Of a DNA stretch of 64,000 bases, positions 32,847 to 45,558 are shown in pieces. The position numbers and the translations under genes were made by a program. Positions within the stretch are counted from its first letter, which is position 1, and each line of letters opens with the position of its first letter. The DNA is taken from positions 3,844,001-3,908,000 of the forward strand of contig CM072337.1 in assembly GCA_036874045.1 (NCBI GenBank), written 5' to 3'. The notes beneath the pieces were generated by a model. It was given only the letters and a program-made list of their open reading frames with translations, made no database searches and was not told the DNA's origin. This stretch comes from Cymodocea nodosa (taxonomy: Eukaryota; Streptophyta; Magnoliopsida; Alismatales; Cymodoceaceae).

Positions 32847-35000
32847 CTATTCTGCTTGAACTAAATAACTTTGTTGTTGTTGTTGTATATGGTCTATACA
32901 ATCAGGTTGTTGTTGTTGTCGTTGAATTTTATGCATGACTTGGAATCGTTGCAAATCTTTTACACTAAATGCTCTCATGCCTTTAGTTTCAGAGGGCCAG
33001 TCGGATAAATTCAATTGGCTTGCAAGGATTCTACATACAACATCACCATAAAATAACTTTGAACTCATATGCTGTAGTTGAGAAATAAAAACATCAAACC
33101 AATTGATTTGAATTCTATTCAACAGACCATAAGTTGCATATAAACAACTTCTGCTGACTTCCAAATTGTGTCCAACTCTCTGAAATAAATTTGCATGCAA
33201 TATATTTGCAATGAACCTTACCTCTGCATTTAGATTTTCCATTAATCTCATTTCAGAATATACATCTGGAATTTTTGATAAAGACTGAATGTTCCATTCC
33301 AGTTGTCTAATTATGTCAAATCTGTTTGTGACAACAACACCTTCATTCTTTAATCCCAAAACTTCAAAAATTAACTCAGGAGACAATATAAACTCCTATT
33401 GATTTATTTGAGTTTTTAGAAAATTTCCATTCTTGACCAGATTGCTATAAAAAGCTGCAATAAGCTCTGTGTATTGTTTCCATTTCGTTCCAACTAGAAA
33501 GAATTGAATTAGTCCTTGATACTCAAATAGATCTCTTATTGCCATCAAATTTCTGAATTTAATTGGTCGAGCATACAAAATCTGACATGTAATCAGATTA
33601 TTATATTTCTGCAATGCTTCTTCAAATCTAAAATGAATTGAATTACCTTGAATTTCTAATACTGTACATAAAGAAGGTTATACCTGAAGCCGTGATTCTG
33701 AATTTATTTCATCTTCAGGAATCTCTTCTGCAAAATGAATGTCATTTTGTTCCTCTGTCACAATATTATCTTGAAGCTGCTTAGATAAGCTTGATTCTTC
33801 AGCTTCAACAGTGTAAGGAACATTGTCAATATGCTCTACATTCATTGGATCAGTCTCTATAGAATGATCAGAGTTCAATGTTTCCATAAATTCTACAGCC
33901 GGTGTATCTGTCTATAGTTGTTCATTTTGTTCAATAGATATTTCCTTTAATACATGTTGTGAATTCTCAAACTCTGCTTCTATAGATTCTGAAGAAGGCT
34001 AGTTAACATTTAGCTCTTCTAGAGTCTTACCATTTTCAATATCTACTACTCCAAACAATTCAGCCTGTGAACTAGTTACTGCCTCAACATTGTCAATTAT
34101 ATCTACAATAACTTGTTCAATGTCAGGTGCCTAATGCTCTGATTTTTTAATTTCTACATCATCAAGACTTGAACTAATAGAAAAACTTGAGCTCATATTT
34201 GACTTGTATTTCTTCTTAAGTTTTCTAGCAAGAGAAAATAAAGTCTCATTATCGTCATCAGTTTCAGTATGCTCGGAACTGATGAGTTTATTAGATGCAC
34301 AATAAGGTACAATGTCTAGACATATATTGTCCTTTGGAAATAAATTTTCATCCAATTTTCCTTTTTCAATAGACTTTATCTCTGTAGACATAATTTTTCT
34401 AACTTTTCTTCTTCTATAACATTTCTGTTTCTCTTCTTCAAGTATTGCTGTTTTCTTTTCAAATTACCCTATAAAAGTTTTCTGCTTTAATTCTTCAAAG
34501 GGACTTTCTATTGCTATAGCCTTTCGAAGACTGTCAACTTTTCTTTTATCTACAGCAATATTTGATTCTACTTATTTTGAATATAAAGGAGTAGGGATAG
34601 TTGATTCATGCTCTTCCTCAAATACATGTAGTCTTGTACCGTTTATTGGTATTTGAGGAATTCTAGTTGAAGTACCTACACCTTTTTCCAAATATTTTGC
34701 ATACTGCTCGAGAAATGCAATCTCAGCACATTTCATTTTGTATTCTCTATCAAATTTACTACGAATACCCATGTATGTAATATTTTCATCAGTATTTTGA
34801 AGCTCTTGTCTAACTTCATCTAGTATACCTTGAGGAAAGAAGTAATTTCTATAAATTTCTGCTAACCTTTTGTCCACTCAAAATATTTTCTTGAACCAAG
34901 TGCATGAAACTTCATCATTCTCTATTTCTTTTCCTTTTGCATCTCCTTTGCTTTTGCCTTTTCCTCTGCCACGACCTTTATAGAACTTGGAGACCATCAT
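32847..35000 (-). pseudogene. B third ORF, related to ORF X (fossil)
   Basis: Starts at the ATG at 35000 with a basic Gly/Lys/Arg-rich leader (KGRGRGKGKSKG). A Glu/Ser-rich acidic middle follows (34877-33678). The conserved part (33614-32847) has CQILYARPIKFRNL, IRDLFEYQGLIQFF, LIAAFYSNLV, NAEVRFIANILHANLFQ, GHNLEV, ATYGLLNRIQINWFDVFI and SKLFYGDVV. It ends in a Gln-rich tail (QQQQ runs). The conserved part aligns by eye with ORF X of the Athila elements, down to NRIQ-NW--VFIS-L and KLFYGD. No membrane segment is seen. SIRE elements are known for an extra ORF here. Broken, with several breaks. Confidence 0.75.
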
Positions 35001-36583
35001 CGCAGGTTGTAACAGCAACAAGTGGGAAATATTTTCTTGATAGAGTTTACCAATAACCTAAGTGCCCGTGTACTAAGTGTTTAAATAGGGTTTTTGGAGA
35101 ATAACTCAACGTGAAGAGAAGTCGGGTTTAGATATTAAATAAATATTGAATAAAGTTTATTCAATCAAGATACTTGAAATATTCAAATATAACTCGTTGA
35201 GTTAACTAACCTAACGAGTAAAACGCTGTCTAGAGGCAGTTTTACACGTTACCTTATCTAACATAACGTTTAGTTAGTACACTTAAAATAATTCTCGGAT
35301 GTTTCCAACTGAAACATTCCGAACACATCACAATAGCTATACCTTATCATTTTCTTGAGAACATTGTACACTATTCTAACATTCCTGTCATTTGAATCTA
35401 AAATAGTTTGTTTGTCTTTTTAAATTATTTCATCAAGCTTTTAAGAGGACATTAATTTAGATTAACCAAGATTTGTATTTTGAATTATATTAATCTGTTT
35501 TGGACATTATTAATCCTCCCCCTACAAATATACTTCTTATATATTCAATAACATACAAAATATACTTGTATAACAATAGAAGTTAAGTATAACTAGACTT
35601 TTAAATTTTCTTTTCAGAAACTTCTGTTATTTTGAATTCATCAAAAATGATTTCCAGAATCAATTCCTACTGTATATGAATCAAAACACAACTTTGAACC
35701 CAATATGATTAATTCAAGGAGAATAAAAGAATGTATTTCAAATAAACATTTTCAAAAGTACTAATGTAGATTCAATAAATCAGAAGTCATATTGGTAGAA
35801 ACTATATTCGATTCAAAGATATCTATAATTAATGAAACAACTTTTTCTTTTCAAAATAATAATTATTGATAATTTTCTTTAAAAGTTAGTTTGAAAAGCT
35901 TGAATCATACAAGAGCTTTCTAATGTACCTGTGTAATGAGCTTTCAATCAACAATCCCAGATCTGATCAGGACCTTAGGTTGCCAAATTTAAAGAATCCT
36001 TTTTTAGGACAACAATCCTTACATACCTATCTGCTCAAGTACAAAAGGCTCGTGATCAAATTGATCAATAAACTCTCAAAGATTTTCACTTTGTAAGCAC
36101 TTTTCATTTTAAGCACAATATATATCAATTCCATTAATACAGATGCATTAAAACACAAATCTCATACAATTTTTACTTCTATGATTTTATTGAAAATATG
36201 AATCAGTTTCAATAAGCTTATACTTTTGATAAACAGTTTAAGATGAGTTACATATAACTTATTCTACAAGTTTAATCAATTAAGTCAAATGTATGCATGA
36301 TCATATGCACTTTCCTTGATTCAAAGAAAACATTTAATCAAAATTTTAGAATGTTAGAAGTATTTAATGTTTTTCATTTACACTTCCACTTAAAATCGTA
36401 AAAACCATTAAAATTGATAAACTACTTAAAATCAATAAGATACTACTATGATTTTACAATAAATACATAGTATCTTAAGCAGTAGTTTAGATATTAATTA
36501 GATATTTATGATAAGTATATAATATCTATGAGGTGAACAACATCATCAATACTATTTATCTTTTTATGTGGAGTTTAAGTATT
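35001..36583 (-). other. B 3' noncoding region with shared block
   Basis: Reverse-complement counterpart of A 30415-31989. The conserved block is at 35885-36077, and the purine tract GTAGGGGGAGGA at about 35515-35526 on the minus strand. No coding sequence. Confidence 0.8.
35885..36077 (-). repeat. Conserved 190-base block in copia B
   Basis: Third copy of the block at 16281-16472 and 30923-31113. On the plus strand it shows GGCTCGTGATCAAA and TACAAGAGCTTTCTAATGTA. Confidence 0.9.
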
Positions 36584-37861
36584 TTACACATCACATAGCC
36601 TACAAATACCCAAATTTAATCTAATATTGCAGAATGTATTTTCATCTAGAGGTTTTGTAAATATATCAGCTAATTGATTTTTACTAGACACAAATTCTAA
36701 TTTAATTTTTCCTTTAATTACGTTATCTCTTAGAAAATGATGTCTAACCTCTATATGCTTTGCTCTAAAATGTAATACAGGATTTTTGGAAAGATTTATT
36801 GTAGAACTACTGTCACAATAAATCTCAGTTGTATCATAAGATAATCCAAAATCTTCTAAAGTTTGCCTTATCCACAAAATCTGAGTGCAACATAGTGCAA
36901 CAACAACATATTCAGCTTCGGTAGTAGAAAGTGCTACACAGTTTTGCTTTTTACTAAACCATGACACCAAATTGTTTCCCAATAATTGACATGTGCCACT
37001 TGTACTTTTTCTATCAGATTTAGATCCTGCATAATCAACATCAGTATATCCTATAAGATCTATTGAACTATCCTTAGAATAATACAGTTTGGAATTTTTA
37101 GTTCCTTGTATATATCTAAATATTCTTTTAACTACAATTGAGTGTGATTCTTTAGGATTAGATTGAAATCTAGCACAAACACACACAACAAACATAATAT
37201 CAGGTCTACTAGCAGTCAAATAAAGTAAAGAACAAATCATACTTCTATTTTTTCTTTGATCTATTGATTTTCCTATGTCATCAATATCTAATTTTAAAGA
37301 AGTACTCATAGGAGTTCCTTGAATCCTTGTATCATTAAGATTAATTTTCTTAAGCATTTCATCTACATATTTTTCCTGATTTAAAAATATACCTTTATCC
37401 ATTTGCTTAATTTGAAGTCCTAGAAAATATGAAAGTTCTTCTATCATACTCATTTCAAATTGATTAGTCATCTCTTTAGAGAATATTTTTATCAGCTTAT
37501 TAGAAGTTGCTCCAAAGATTATATCATCCACATATATTTGAATAACAATCTGATCTTTACCATCTCTCTTGATAAATAGAGTATGATCCACTTTTCCCAT
37601 GATATAGCCTTTTTCTATTAAAAAAGTAGATAATCTTTCATACCATGATCTAGGTGCTTTATTCAAACCATATAAGGCTTTCTTCAATTTATACACAAAG
37701 TCAGGATTTTTAATATCTTCAAATCTAGGTGGTTGTTTTACATAGACTTCTTCATTAATTAAACCATTTAGAAATGCACTCTTTACATCTATTTGAAATA
37801 ATTTAAAATCCATATAACAAGCATTGGCCAATAATATTCCAATACTTTCTAACCTAGCCAT
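36584..37861 (-). pseudogene. B reverse transcriptase and RNase H (fossil)
   Basis: A 425-residue frame. RT blocks are MDFKLFQIDVKSAFLNG, VKQPPRFE, KALYGLNKAPRSWYERL and the catalytic YVDDIIFG; then SYFLGLQIKQ and SRPDIMFVVCVCARFQS. RNase H has IGYTDVDYAGSKSDRKSTSG, LSTTEAEYV and ADIFTKPLDE. A long frame for an old element. Typical Ty1/copia order, with integrase upstream. Confidence 0.92.
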
Positions 37862-37942
37862 AGGAGCAAATGTTTCATCATAATCTAGTCCTTCTTCCTA
37901 TGCATACCCTTGTACATCTAATCTAGCTTTGTTCCTTATAAC

Positions 37943-39690
37943 TTAACCAGTTTCATTAGTTTTGTTTCTAAAGATCCACTTTGTACCTATTATGGACTGA
38001 TTTTCTAGTGGAGAGACTAATTCCCAAACATCATTTCTGATGAATTGATTTAGTTCTTCTTGCATTGCCACTATCGAATTTTCATTAGATAATGCTTCTT
38101 GTATATTCCTTGGTTCCACCATAGAAACAAACATATACATACTATTTAAATTTACTAAAGCTCTAGTTTTAACTCCCTCATTAATATTACCAATGACTTG
38201 AGTAATGGGATGTGATGAGGAATACCGCCAATTTCTCTGATTTTCCTCAATATTCTCATCAACATCTGAAGGTCCATCACTTTCATCATTAGTTTGATCA
38301 TTTAAGTTCATATTTTTAATTTTCTTAGATAAATCTTCAATCTCTCTATTGATCTCTAACTCTTTTGGGAGATTGATCATATCATCATTATCAGCTTTAG
38401 ATTGAGATTCTCTAAAAGAATTTTCATTAAAGCATACATGGAGGGTTTCTTCAATAGTTCTAGAAGTCTTGTTATATACTCTATAGGCTTTACTTCTAGT
38501 ATAGTAACCTACAAAAATTCCTTCATCCGATTTGGCTTGAAATTTATCCCTTTTATCCTTAGTATTAAGAATAAAACACTTGCAGCTAAATGATTTCATA
38601 TAGGAAATTTTTGGAACCCTATTAAACATAATTTCAAAAGAAGTTTTATTAACACGAGGTCTTAAATGACTTCTGTTAATAACATAACAAGCTGTATTTA
38701 CTGTTTCAGCCCAAAGATTTTGAGGTAACTTATGTTCATTCAACATAGTTTTGGCCATTTCTTGAAGTGATCTATTCTTTCTCTCAACAACACTATTTTG
38801 ACACGGTGCTTTTGGAAAAGAAAATATGTGATCAATGCCATGCTCATTACAATAATTATCCATTTGATCATTATCAAATTCAGTACCATGATCACTCCTA
38901 AGTTTTTGAACAGAGACACTTTGTTCATTTTGAACAAGATTGCAAAACATTTTAAACTTTTCAAAAACTTCTGTCTTAGATGCTAGAAAATATACCCAAG
39001 TGTATCTAGAGAAGTCATCTACTAAAACAAATACATACCGTTTACTACTAAGACTCATGATTCTTGTTGGTCCAAATAGATCCATATGTATAAGTTCTAA
39101 GACTCTCTTGCTTGAAATATTAGTTTTGGATTTAAAAGAGTTTTTGTGAAGTTTACCTAACTCACATGCATCACACATAAAATCCTTTGAGTATTTAATC
39201 TTTTGTAAACCTCTCACTAAATGTTTTCTAGATAGTTTATGTAACAGTTTCATATTTATATGCCCAATCCTTCTATGCCACAGATATGCATCACTAGTTT
39301 CAGCTAGCAAACATGAATTTAAATCAACTACACCAGAAGGTAAAGATAAAATACATATAGAACTTTTTCTTTTAGCAATAAACTTAATTTCATCTGTATT
39401 TTTATCAATAATTTTGCATACATTATCTTCAAACACTACATAATATCCATTTTCAGTTAGTTTTATAACACTCAGCAAATTAAATCCTAGGTTTTCTACA
39501 TATAGTACATTCGAAATAACACAAGTCGGAATTATTTGAACATTGCCCATACGTATGATTTTATCTTTGCTTTTGTTTCCAAATGTTACACTCCCTTTCA
39601 TGGTATTTGTAAAATTTTGTAGTAGACTTTTTTGTCTAGTCATGTGACTTGATGCTCCACTATCCAAGATCTATTTTGATGTTATTTCCT
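37943..39690 (-). pseudogene. B protease and integrase (fossil)
   Basis: Starts in the protease active site (DSGASSHMT). The integrase zinc-binding domain has HRRIGHINMKLLHKL and CDACELGK. The DDE core has LIHMDLFGPTRIMS, VDDFSRYTWVYF, RSDHGTEFDN and NSVVERKNRSLQEMAK. The C-terminal region has KCFILNTKDKRDKF and GIFVGYYTRSKAYRVYN. A linker toward RT follows (EALSNENSIVAMQEEL, NDVWELV). The frame is long, with few breaks. Confidence 0.92.
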
Positions 39691-39855
39691 CTTGCAAAAT
39701 AAATTAAGAAAAACTTTTTCTTGATACCCAATGTTGTTGAGGACCAAGTTCATTAAACGCATATTTCTTCTTTTTGTTTAAAAATAGTTTAACATTATCA
39801 TTTACATTCTTATTAGTTGTAAGTACTATAGACTTATTTTTAACATCATACTTAC

Positions 39856-41960
39856 TTATAGCATTATTGCTTTTATAATCATTCTTTTGTTTTCAGATGT
39901 AGTATAACCAAGACCAAACCGATTTTTATCAAATGTTAATTTATTTTGGTCATGCTCATATATTTCAGTAAGTTTATACCAAGATTTTGTACTAGTATTA
40001 ACATTTTTGGTACATACAAAATCTTTTTCTACACAAGAATTTTCAGATTTATCACATGTAGAATGAGTAATTGGTCTAACACTAGTGTTTTGAATTACAT
40101 GCTCGGGTTTCTGAATTTTTAGTTTACTACAATTGTTTGAAATTTTAGAAACATTAGAAACTGAATTTCTAGAACAAGAAACAAGATTTTTGGAAACATT
40201 AATAGTCATGTTAGAAGTACATTTAGACAAATCACATTGATTTATATTATTACTGAATGATTCATCCCTTGAATTACCTACTTCTACGTATTTATTACCT
40301 TGTTTCATGATAAAAGGAATTTTAGTCTTAGATTTATTTGCACTGCAACTAATAAATCTTTTATTAACTTGAGATTCAGGATATTCAGGATAATTAAATC
40401 CTAAGCCAAATTTATATGACACCGTAGGGGTACTAGTTAGTTTGTTTAACTTAATTTGACTTAAATTCCATTTCTCAATGGTAGAATTTAAATCTAGCTC
40501 CCTCAGTTTTAATTTATCTATCTCTAATTCAAGTTCATTTATATTGTTTCTCAACATTTCATTTTCAGATTCTATCTTTAATTTTTCAGCATTTGTATTC
40601 TGTATTGTTCATGCAAGACACATTCATTAAATCTAAATTTATGCAAATCTCTAGCATGATTTTCATTATCACATTTAAACTTTTCTAAAGTAGTAGACAG
40701 GAAATTATTTTCTTCTTCCATAATGGATAAAGAGTTTCTAATATTCTTATTTTCCAGTTTACAAACTTTAAGTTTTTGTAATAATGCATGATAAGCACAT
40801 AATAATTCATCAAAGTTAAAATCTGAATGACTTTTAGGATCAGATATTACCTTAGACTCATCTGCCATGAAGCACACATGAGCAACGTCTTCTAACTCTT
40901 GTTCTCCTTCTGAATGTGAAGGCTTTGATGATAATTCCTCAAATTCAGACTCTTTAAACGTGTCATCCCAAGTGACCTTCAAAGCCTTTTTCTTGTAAAA
41001 CTTTTTTTGAGTTTTCTGAGCCATCTTCTTCTGATTTGTCCTACTTTGCTTTTCATTTTTCCTTATAGGACAATCTGGAGAAAGATGTCTAGGTTTCTTA
41101 CTATTGTAACATACATACTTTTTGGATGAAGAATTCTTGTCATTTAGTGATTTTGACATTGAGGGTTTGTCATTTCTGTTCCTTTGCTGTTTCCTAGCTT
41201 TCCATGCTTTCTTGAATTTCCTAGTCAGCAAAATCAAATCCTCGTTAGAATCAGTAGATATATCAGAATCTAAATTAATTTCGAAGACTATTTCTTTCTT
41301 CATTTTTGGTTTGTTTTGACTCAATGATTCATTTAATTGAACTTCATAACCTGTTAAGTTTCCTATAAGTTCATTCATGGTGTAAACATTTAAATCTCGT
41401 GATTCCTCAACTGATGTTAATTTCTAAGACCATTTATAACTTAGGGATCTAAGAATTTTCCTCACCAAATCCTTCTGTTCAAAATTCTTTCCTAAGCATT
41501 TTAAAGTGTTTATGATATCAAGAAATCTGGAAAATATCTTAGAAATACTTTCATCTTCATGCATCTTAAAGAGTTCATACTTATGAATCAACATGTTTAT
41601 TTTAGTCTCTTTAACTTGAGAAGTACCTTCATGTGAAACTTCTAATGCATGCCACACCTCATAAGCAGATTTATACGTCGACACTTTACTGAATTGTTCA
41701 TAACTCAATGCACAAAATAAAATATTTAAGCCTTTAGCATTTAGAGTTTCATTTTCTTTTTCAGTAATTGTCCAAGTATTATGAGGGGTAGATAATGGAG
41801 TATATGGTTTAGAAATCATGAACCACAACTTATGATCTATACTTTGAAGAAAAATAGTCATCCTATATTTCCAATATTCAAAATGTATTCCATCAAATAA
41901 AGGAGGACGATTAAGATTTTGGCCTTCATATAAAGAAAAATTACCATTTCCAGTAGCCAT
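39856..41960 (-). pseudogene. B gag with coiled-coil extension (fossil)
   Basis: Starts MATGNGNFSLYEGQNLNRPP and has the SIRE gag blocks LFDGIHFEYWKYRMTIFLQS, LNAKGLNILFCALSYEQF and KETKINMLIHKYELF. A knuckle-like region lies at about 41085-41125. The acidic Ser/Glu part and coiled coil (IRNSLSIMEEENNFLSTTLE, INELELEIDKLKLREL) follow. It matches A and G. Broken in a few places. Confidence 0.88.
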
Positions 41961-42144
41961 CTTACCTTAGATTTTTCAACCTATTTGATTTTAAGCAGTC
42001 TAAAAACTTTAACACAACTTGAGCCTTCAATCAAGAAAGTTAAACCTATGCTTAGATATTAATGTTTGTTTAAAAACAAGGAAGGTAGAATAAGCAATGA
42101 TATTAAATAAGTTGGTATCGATTTTATATCAAAGATTATTAACA

Positions 42145-42160
42145 AAGCTCTGATACCACT
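42145..42160 (-). other. B primer binding site
   Basis: Minus strand AGTGGTATCAGAGCTT, initiator-Met type, directly after the 5' LTR. Confidence 0.9.
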
Positions 42161-43717
42161 TGTAGGATCGTATGGCTACACAAGAGGGGGGTGAATTATG
42201 TTTTTCAATATTTGAAACTTCAAAACTCAAAAACAATTCAAGACACTATTTTCATAAAATCATTTTTATTCAAGGTTTCAATTACAATATACAATTCAAT
42301 TCTCCTTAGAAATTGTAGATGCAATTATATTTCGATACCATGTATCATCTAAACAATTTCATAACTACAAATAGAGAAAACTAATTTGTGGAATTTAAAA
42401 CATTTCTCCTTGTTTGAGATCTTTCTTCTTCTTTCTTCTTCAGCAATTCTTCAATGACGAATATCTTGTCTTTTTATGCTTCATTGAATTTGCTTTCTTC
42501 TGATACTTCAAATCTTTAGTGATGTAAATCTTACATTTTTATGCTTCACTGAATTTTCTTCCACCTGAGAGCTTTTCCCTAAAGAAGTGTTTTTGATCCC
42601 TGAAAAGATTTTTCATTTTGTGTGTAGGGATAATTTGATCAACGAGAATTCTATGCCTTTTATATTGTATCTTCGTTTCATGCATATCCTCCATGTTTAA
42701 TCACTACCAATTTTCTACTTCTCCACGTCTTTTCTTTTTCCTTCATCGAAATACACATGTTCTGACCTACGTTTACATTTTGAATTTTCTTTAATCATTA
42801 GTCTTGGATCTCTAAAAAATTTCCTGCAGAATAAACTTTCTCGTCCAAAATTTTTCATTAGTATAATAAGAAGTCGTTACTTTAAGGTTAACAAAACTAG
42901 TAACATAAGTATATATATATAACTTAACGTTTCTAACTTAACGTGTTCCTCGTGCCAATCCACGTGACTAGTATTGTAGCTAACTCAATGAACTAAGTCC
43001 GTGGTGTTATGCTAACTCAACGAACCATCTCCATTGTGTTACGATAACTCAACAAACCATCTCCGTTGTGTTACGATAACTCAACGAACCAGTGATAAAC
43101 AAATGTTTTTATAATAAGAATTTTACCACGTGCAAAAATAACAACTTAAGTTTATAATGCTAACCTAACACGTTGCCTTAGTGTTCAATGTAGCAACTCA
43201 ACATGTTTAGTTATGTTAACTTAATGAGTTAAACATGTGCACCTCACGTGATATAATATAACATTCGTAACTTATAATTTCTCTACGTGTATAACACTAA
43301 CATAACGAGTTGTCTAAACTTTTACTTACTAACTCAACGAGTTCTCACGTGACCTATTTTAACATTTAAGCCTCTAACTTAACGAGTTCTCACGTGACCT
43401 CTATATAAATAACACTCTAACTTAGCGAGTTGTCTTAACGTGCACTATACATGATATAGAAAATATAACTTTAAAATATATCATGCTTTTCTATAAAAAC
43501 ACACGTTAAGTTAACGTTTAGTTAAATGAGAAATTAATGTAATGAAACAACTAATTATTAACTTAGTATAATTTCAGATCCAATACAGACAAGTATTTAT
43601 ATCAGTAAGCTTTTTCTGTATTAATTAATGATTTTAATTTCCTTTCACAAGCAATAGTAATTGAGCAAATATGATTATTTTCATTTAGCACACATCATCA
43701 AAACAAAATACTCAACA
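42161..43717 (-). repeat. B 5' LTR (1557 bp)
   Basis: Minus strand TGTTGAGTATTTTG (43717) to CGATCCTACA (42161). CACGTG lies at 42961, 43127, 43245, 43346 and 43391, each near AACTTAACGAG words. Followed by CCTTG. Confidence 0.88.
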
Positions 43718-44175
43718 CCTTGAATCTTTAGGAAATAGCTTTGTTGTTGTTGAGTTCCTTCGGATGACTTTCAACTCTCATTCTCCAAAAATCTTTAAGT
43801 CTTCTAAGAGTTTTCTCTAGAGTATTACCAAAAGAACTAACTTCTAACTTTAATTTGACTCTATTTATATTACATGAGGAACTCTAACAAATTACACACG
43901 TTCTCTAAACCTTTTTGAACCACAATCTTCAATCTTAACTTTTTCAAATTTATCTCTAATTATCATCTGTAAATATTGACCAAGTCTTAGAAATATGGTA
44001 GATCATGTGTGAATGAGTATATGCCATGTGTCATCTACAAAATAAATATTCCAGCAATAAACTTTGATTAAATAAAATTATAACAAGTAAATACATCCAT
44101 CAAATTCATAACATTATGGCTCTTCGTAAAGTTATGGGCATAACTTTACGAGCTTATGTATAGCATAATATGACA
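43718..44175 (-). repeat. LTR fragment C, right part
   Basis: Sequence flanking B, probably continuous with 24654-25178 before B inserted. It contains the inverted pair CTTCGTAAAGTTATG/CATAACTTTACGAG at about 44123-44154, similar to words in the left part. No coding sequence. Its right border near TATGACA is uncertain. Confidence 0.4.
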
Positions 44176-44229
44176 AATGTTGTTTAGGAAGAAGTAAATC
44201 TTCTTTTGTTCAGTTGTTTTTTAAATGTA

Positions 44230-45558
44230 TGTAGGATCGTAGTATCACAAGAGAGGGGTGAATTGTATCTTTAGTAATTAAAAATTACCAATAGATAAAA
44301 CAAGAGCACAAAAATACTTGTAAGTAAAATTCTAATCTTTATAGACTTTAAAGAAAGAATTTATAATCTCTTTTTAGCTCAATTCCCTTCTTGTTAGTTC
44401 TGATACAATAAAGTCTGATATACAATTCAAAGAGAAAATAAAATCCTTATTCTAAGCTAATTTCAAATTGTATAAAACCTGATCTTTTTGCACATAGCTC
44501 TTTTTCCTTCTTTTTGCTCAGCTTCTATATCTCTTCTTCTCTAGTTGTCAAATTTCTAGACTTCCTATGTTACAGCTCCTTTTTTGAAATTGCTTAGAAT
44601 TTCGAACTTTTTTTGATGTTGGAGAATTTTTCTAGATTTGAATACTCAAATTTGGTGTTTGAGATTTGGATTGGAATGTGATTGAATATTCAGACTTGGT
44701 ATTTGAGATTGGGATTGGAATGTGATTGAATATTCAGACTTGGTATTTGATATTGAGATGATCGTAATGCAACTTGTACCCTCTATTTATAGTAGTCGAA
44801 CTATGACTTCATATTCAACATGTTCATCCACTTAATCCAGAATCCCACGTACTAATTTCAAATTCAAATTATCCACGATTTCCACTGTCTTTTTGAATTT
44901 CCACTATGTCCACTCTTTATTTTGATTGTCCACTTCTTATTTTGAATTTCCACTATCTCCACTATCATTTTGAATTTCCACAATTTCATATCGTAGATCC
45001 ATTGAAACTTTATCTTCCTAGAGATTTATAGAATATCTTCTAAGTCACCACTTTAGTCAAACACTTATCCTTTAAGTCCTGTAAAACTCGAACACTTATT
45101 TGTAACTCTTCGAGTTCTTGCACTTGCAAAAATGTGATTGAACAAGAAAACTTATCTACTCATTAGTCATTTTATAAAACTTAAACAGTTATCCATCCAT
45201 GCATATAAAAACTCAAATAGTTATCTAACTCTTCGATTTTTCATTACCAAACACACATGGAAAACACATGAAAACTTAAAACATTAAAAACACATGTGTA
45301 GATAACTTAACTATACAAGTTTTTAACATAACTCTTTGAGTAAATCAAAACCTTAACTATCTGAAAGTTTAACTATCCAAAGCTTAACTATCTAAAAACT
45401 TTAACTATCCAAAAATCCTTAACTATTTGAAATTTTAAATGAAACTTTCTGATAACTTGTCCACATTTAATTACATGACTATTATACTTAGAAAATTTTA
45501 TTTAAACTTATTGATAAACTTTAATAAAGTATTCATCATCAAAACAAAATTCCTAGCA
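44230..45558 (-). repeat. Solo copia LTR (1329 bp) with ATGTA target duplication
   Basis: Starts TGTAGGATCGTAGTATC and ends TTCCTAGCA; TG...CA on both strands. It is flanked by perfect ATGTA at 44225-44229 and 45559-45563. A single LTR with matching duplications is the usual product of recombination between the two LTRs of one element. It contains a partial repeat around 44650-44760 (GGTATTTGAGATTGGGATTG variants). The U3 (right half) carries TAACTATCC/AAACTT words. Confidence 0.85.

Larger units (their letters stand above)
25179..43717 (-). mobile_element. B: SIRE/Maximus-type Ty1/copia element, with A nested in its 3' LTR
   Basis: Minus strand. Right to left: 5' LTR (42161-43717), initiator-Met primer site, gag, protease-integrase, RT-RNase H, 3' noncoding region, third ORF, purine tract, 3' LTR. 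The left LTR is present as two parts (25179-25628 and 31990-32235) around element A. Flanks are GCTTG (25174-25178) and CCTTG (43718-43722), a 5-bp duplication with one change. Lineage follows from the gag type and the tract AAAAAGGGGGAGAT before the LTR. Pol holds long frames, but the element is broken, with a moderate number of breaks, and its 3' LTR is incomplete. Confidence 0.85.

Noticed and set aside
38402-39149. Plus-strand ORFs opposite the copia integrase
   Set aside because: Shadow frames of the long minus-strand protease-integrase coding region.
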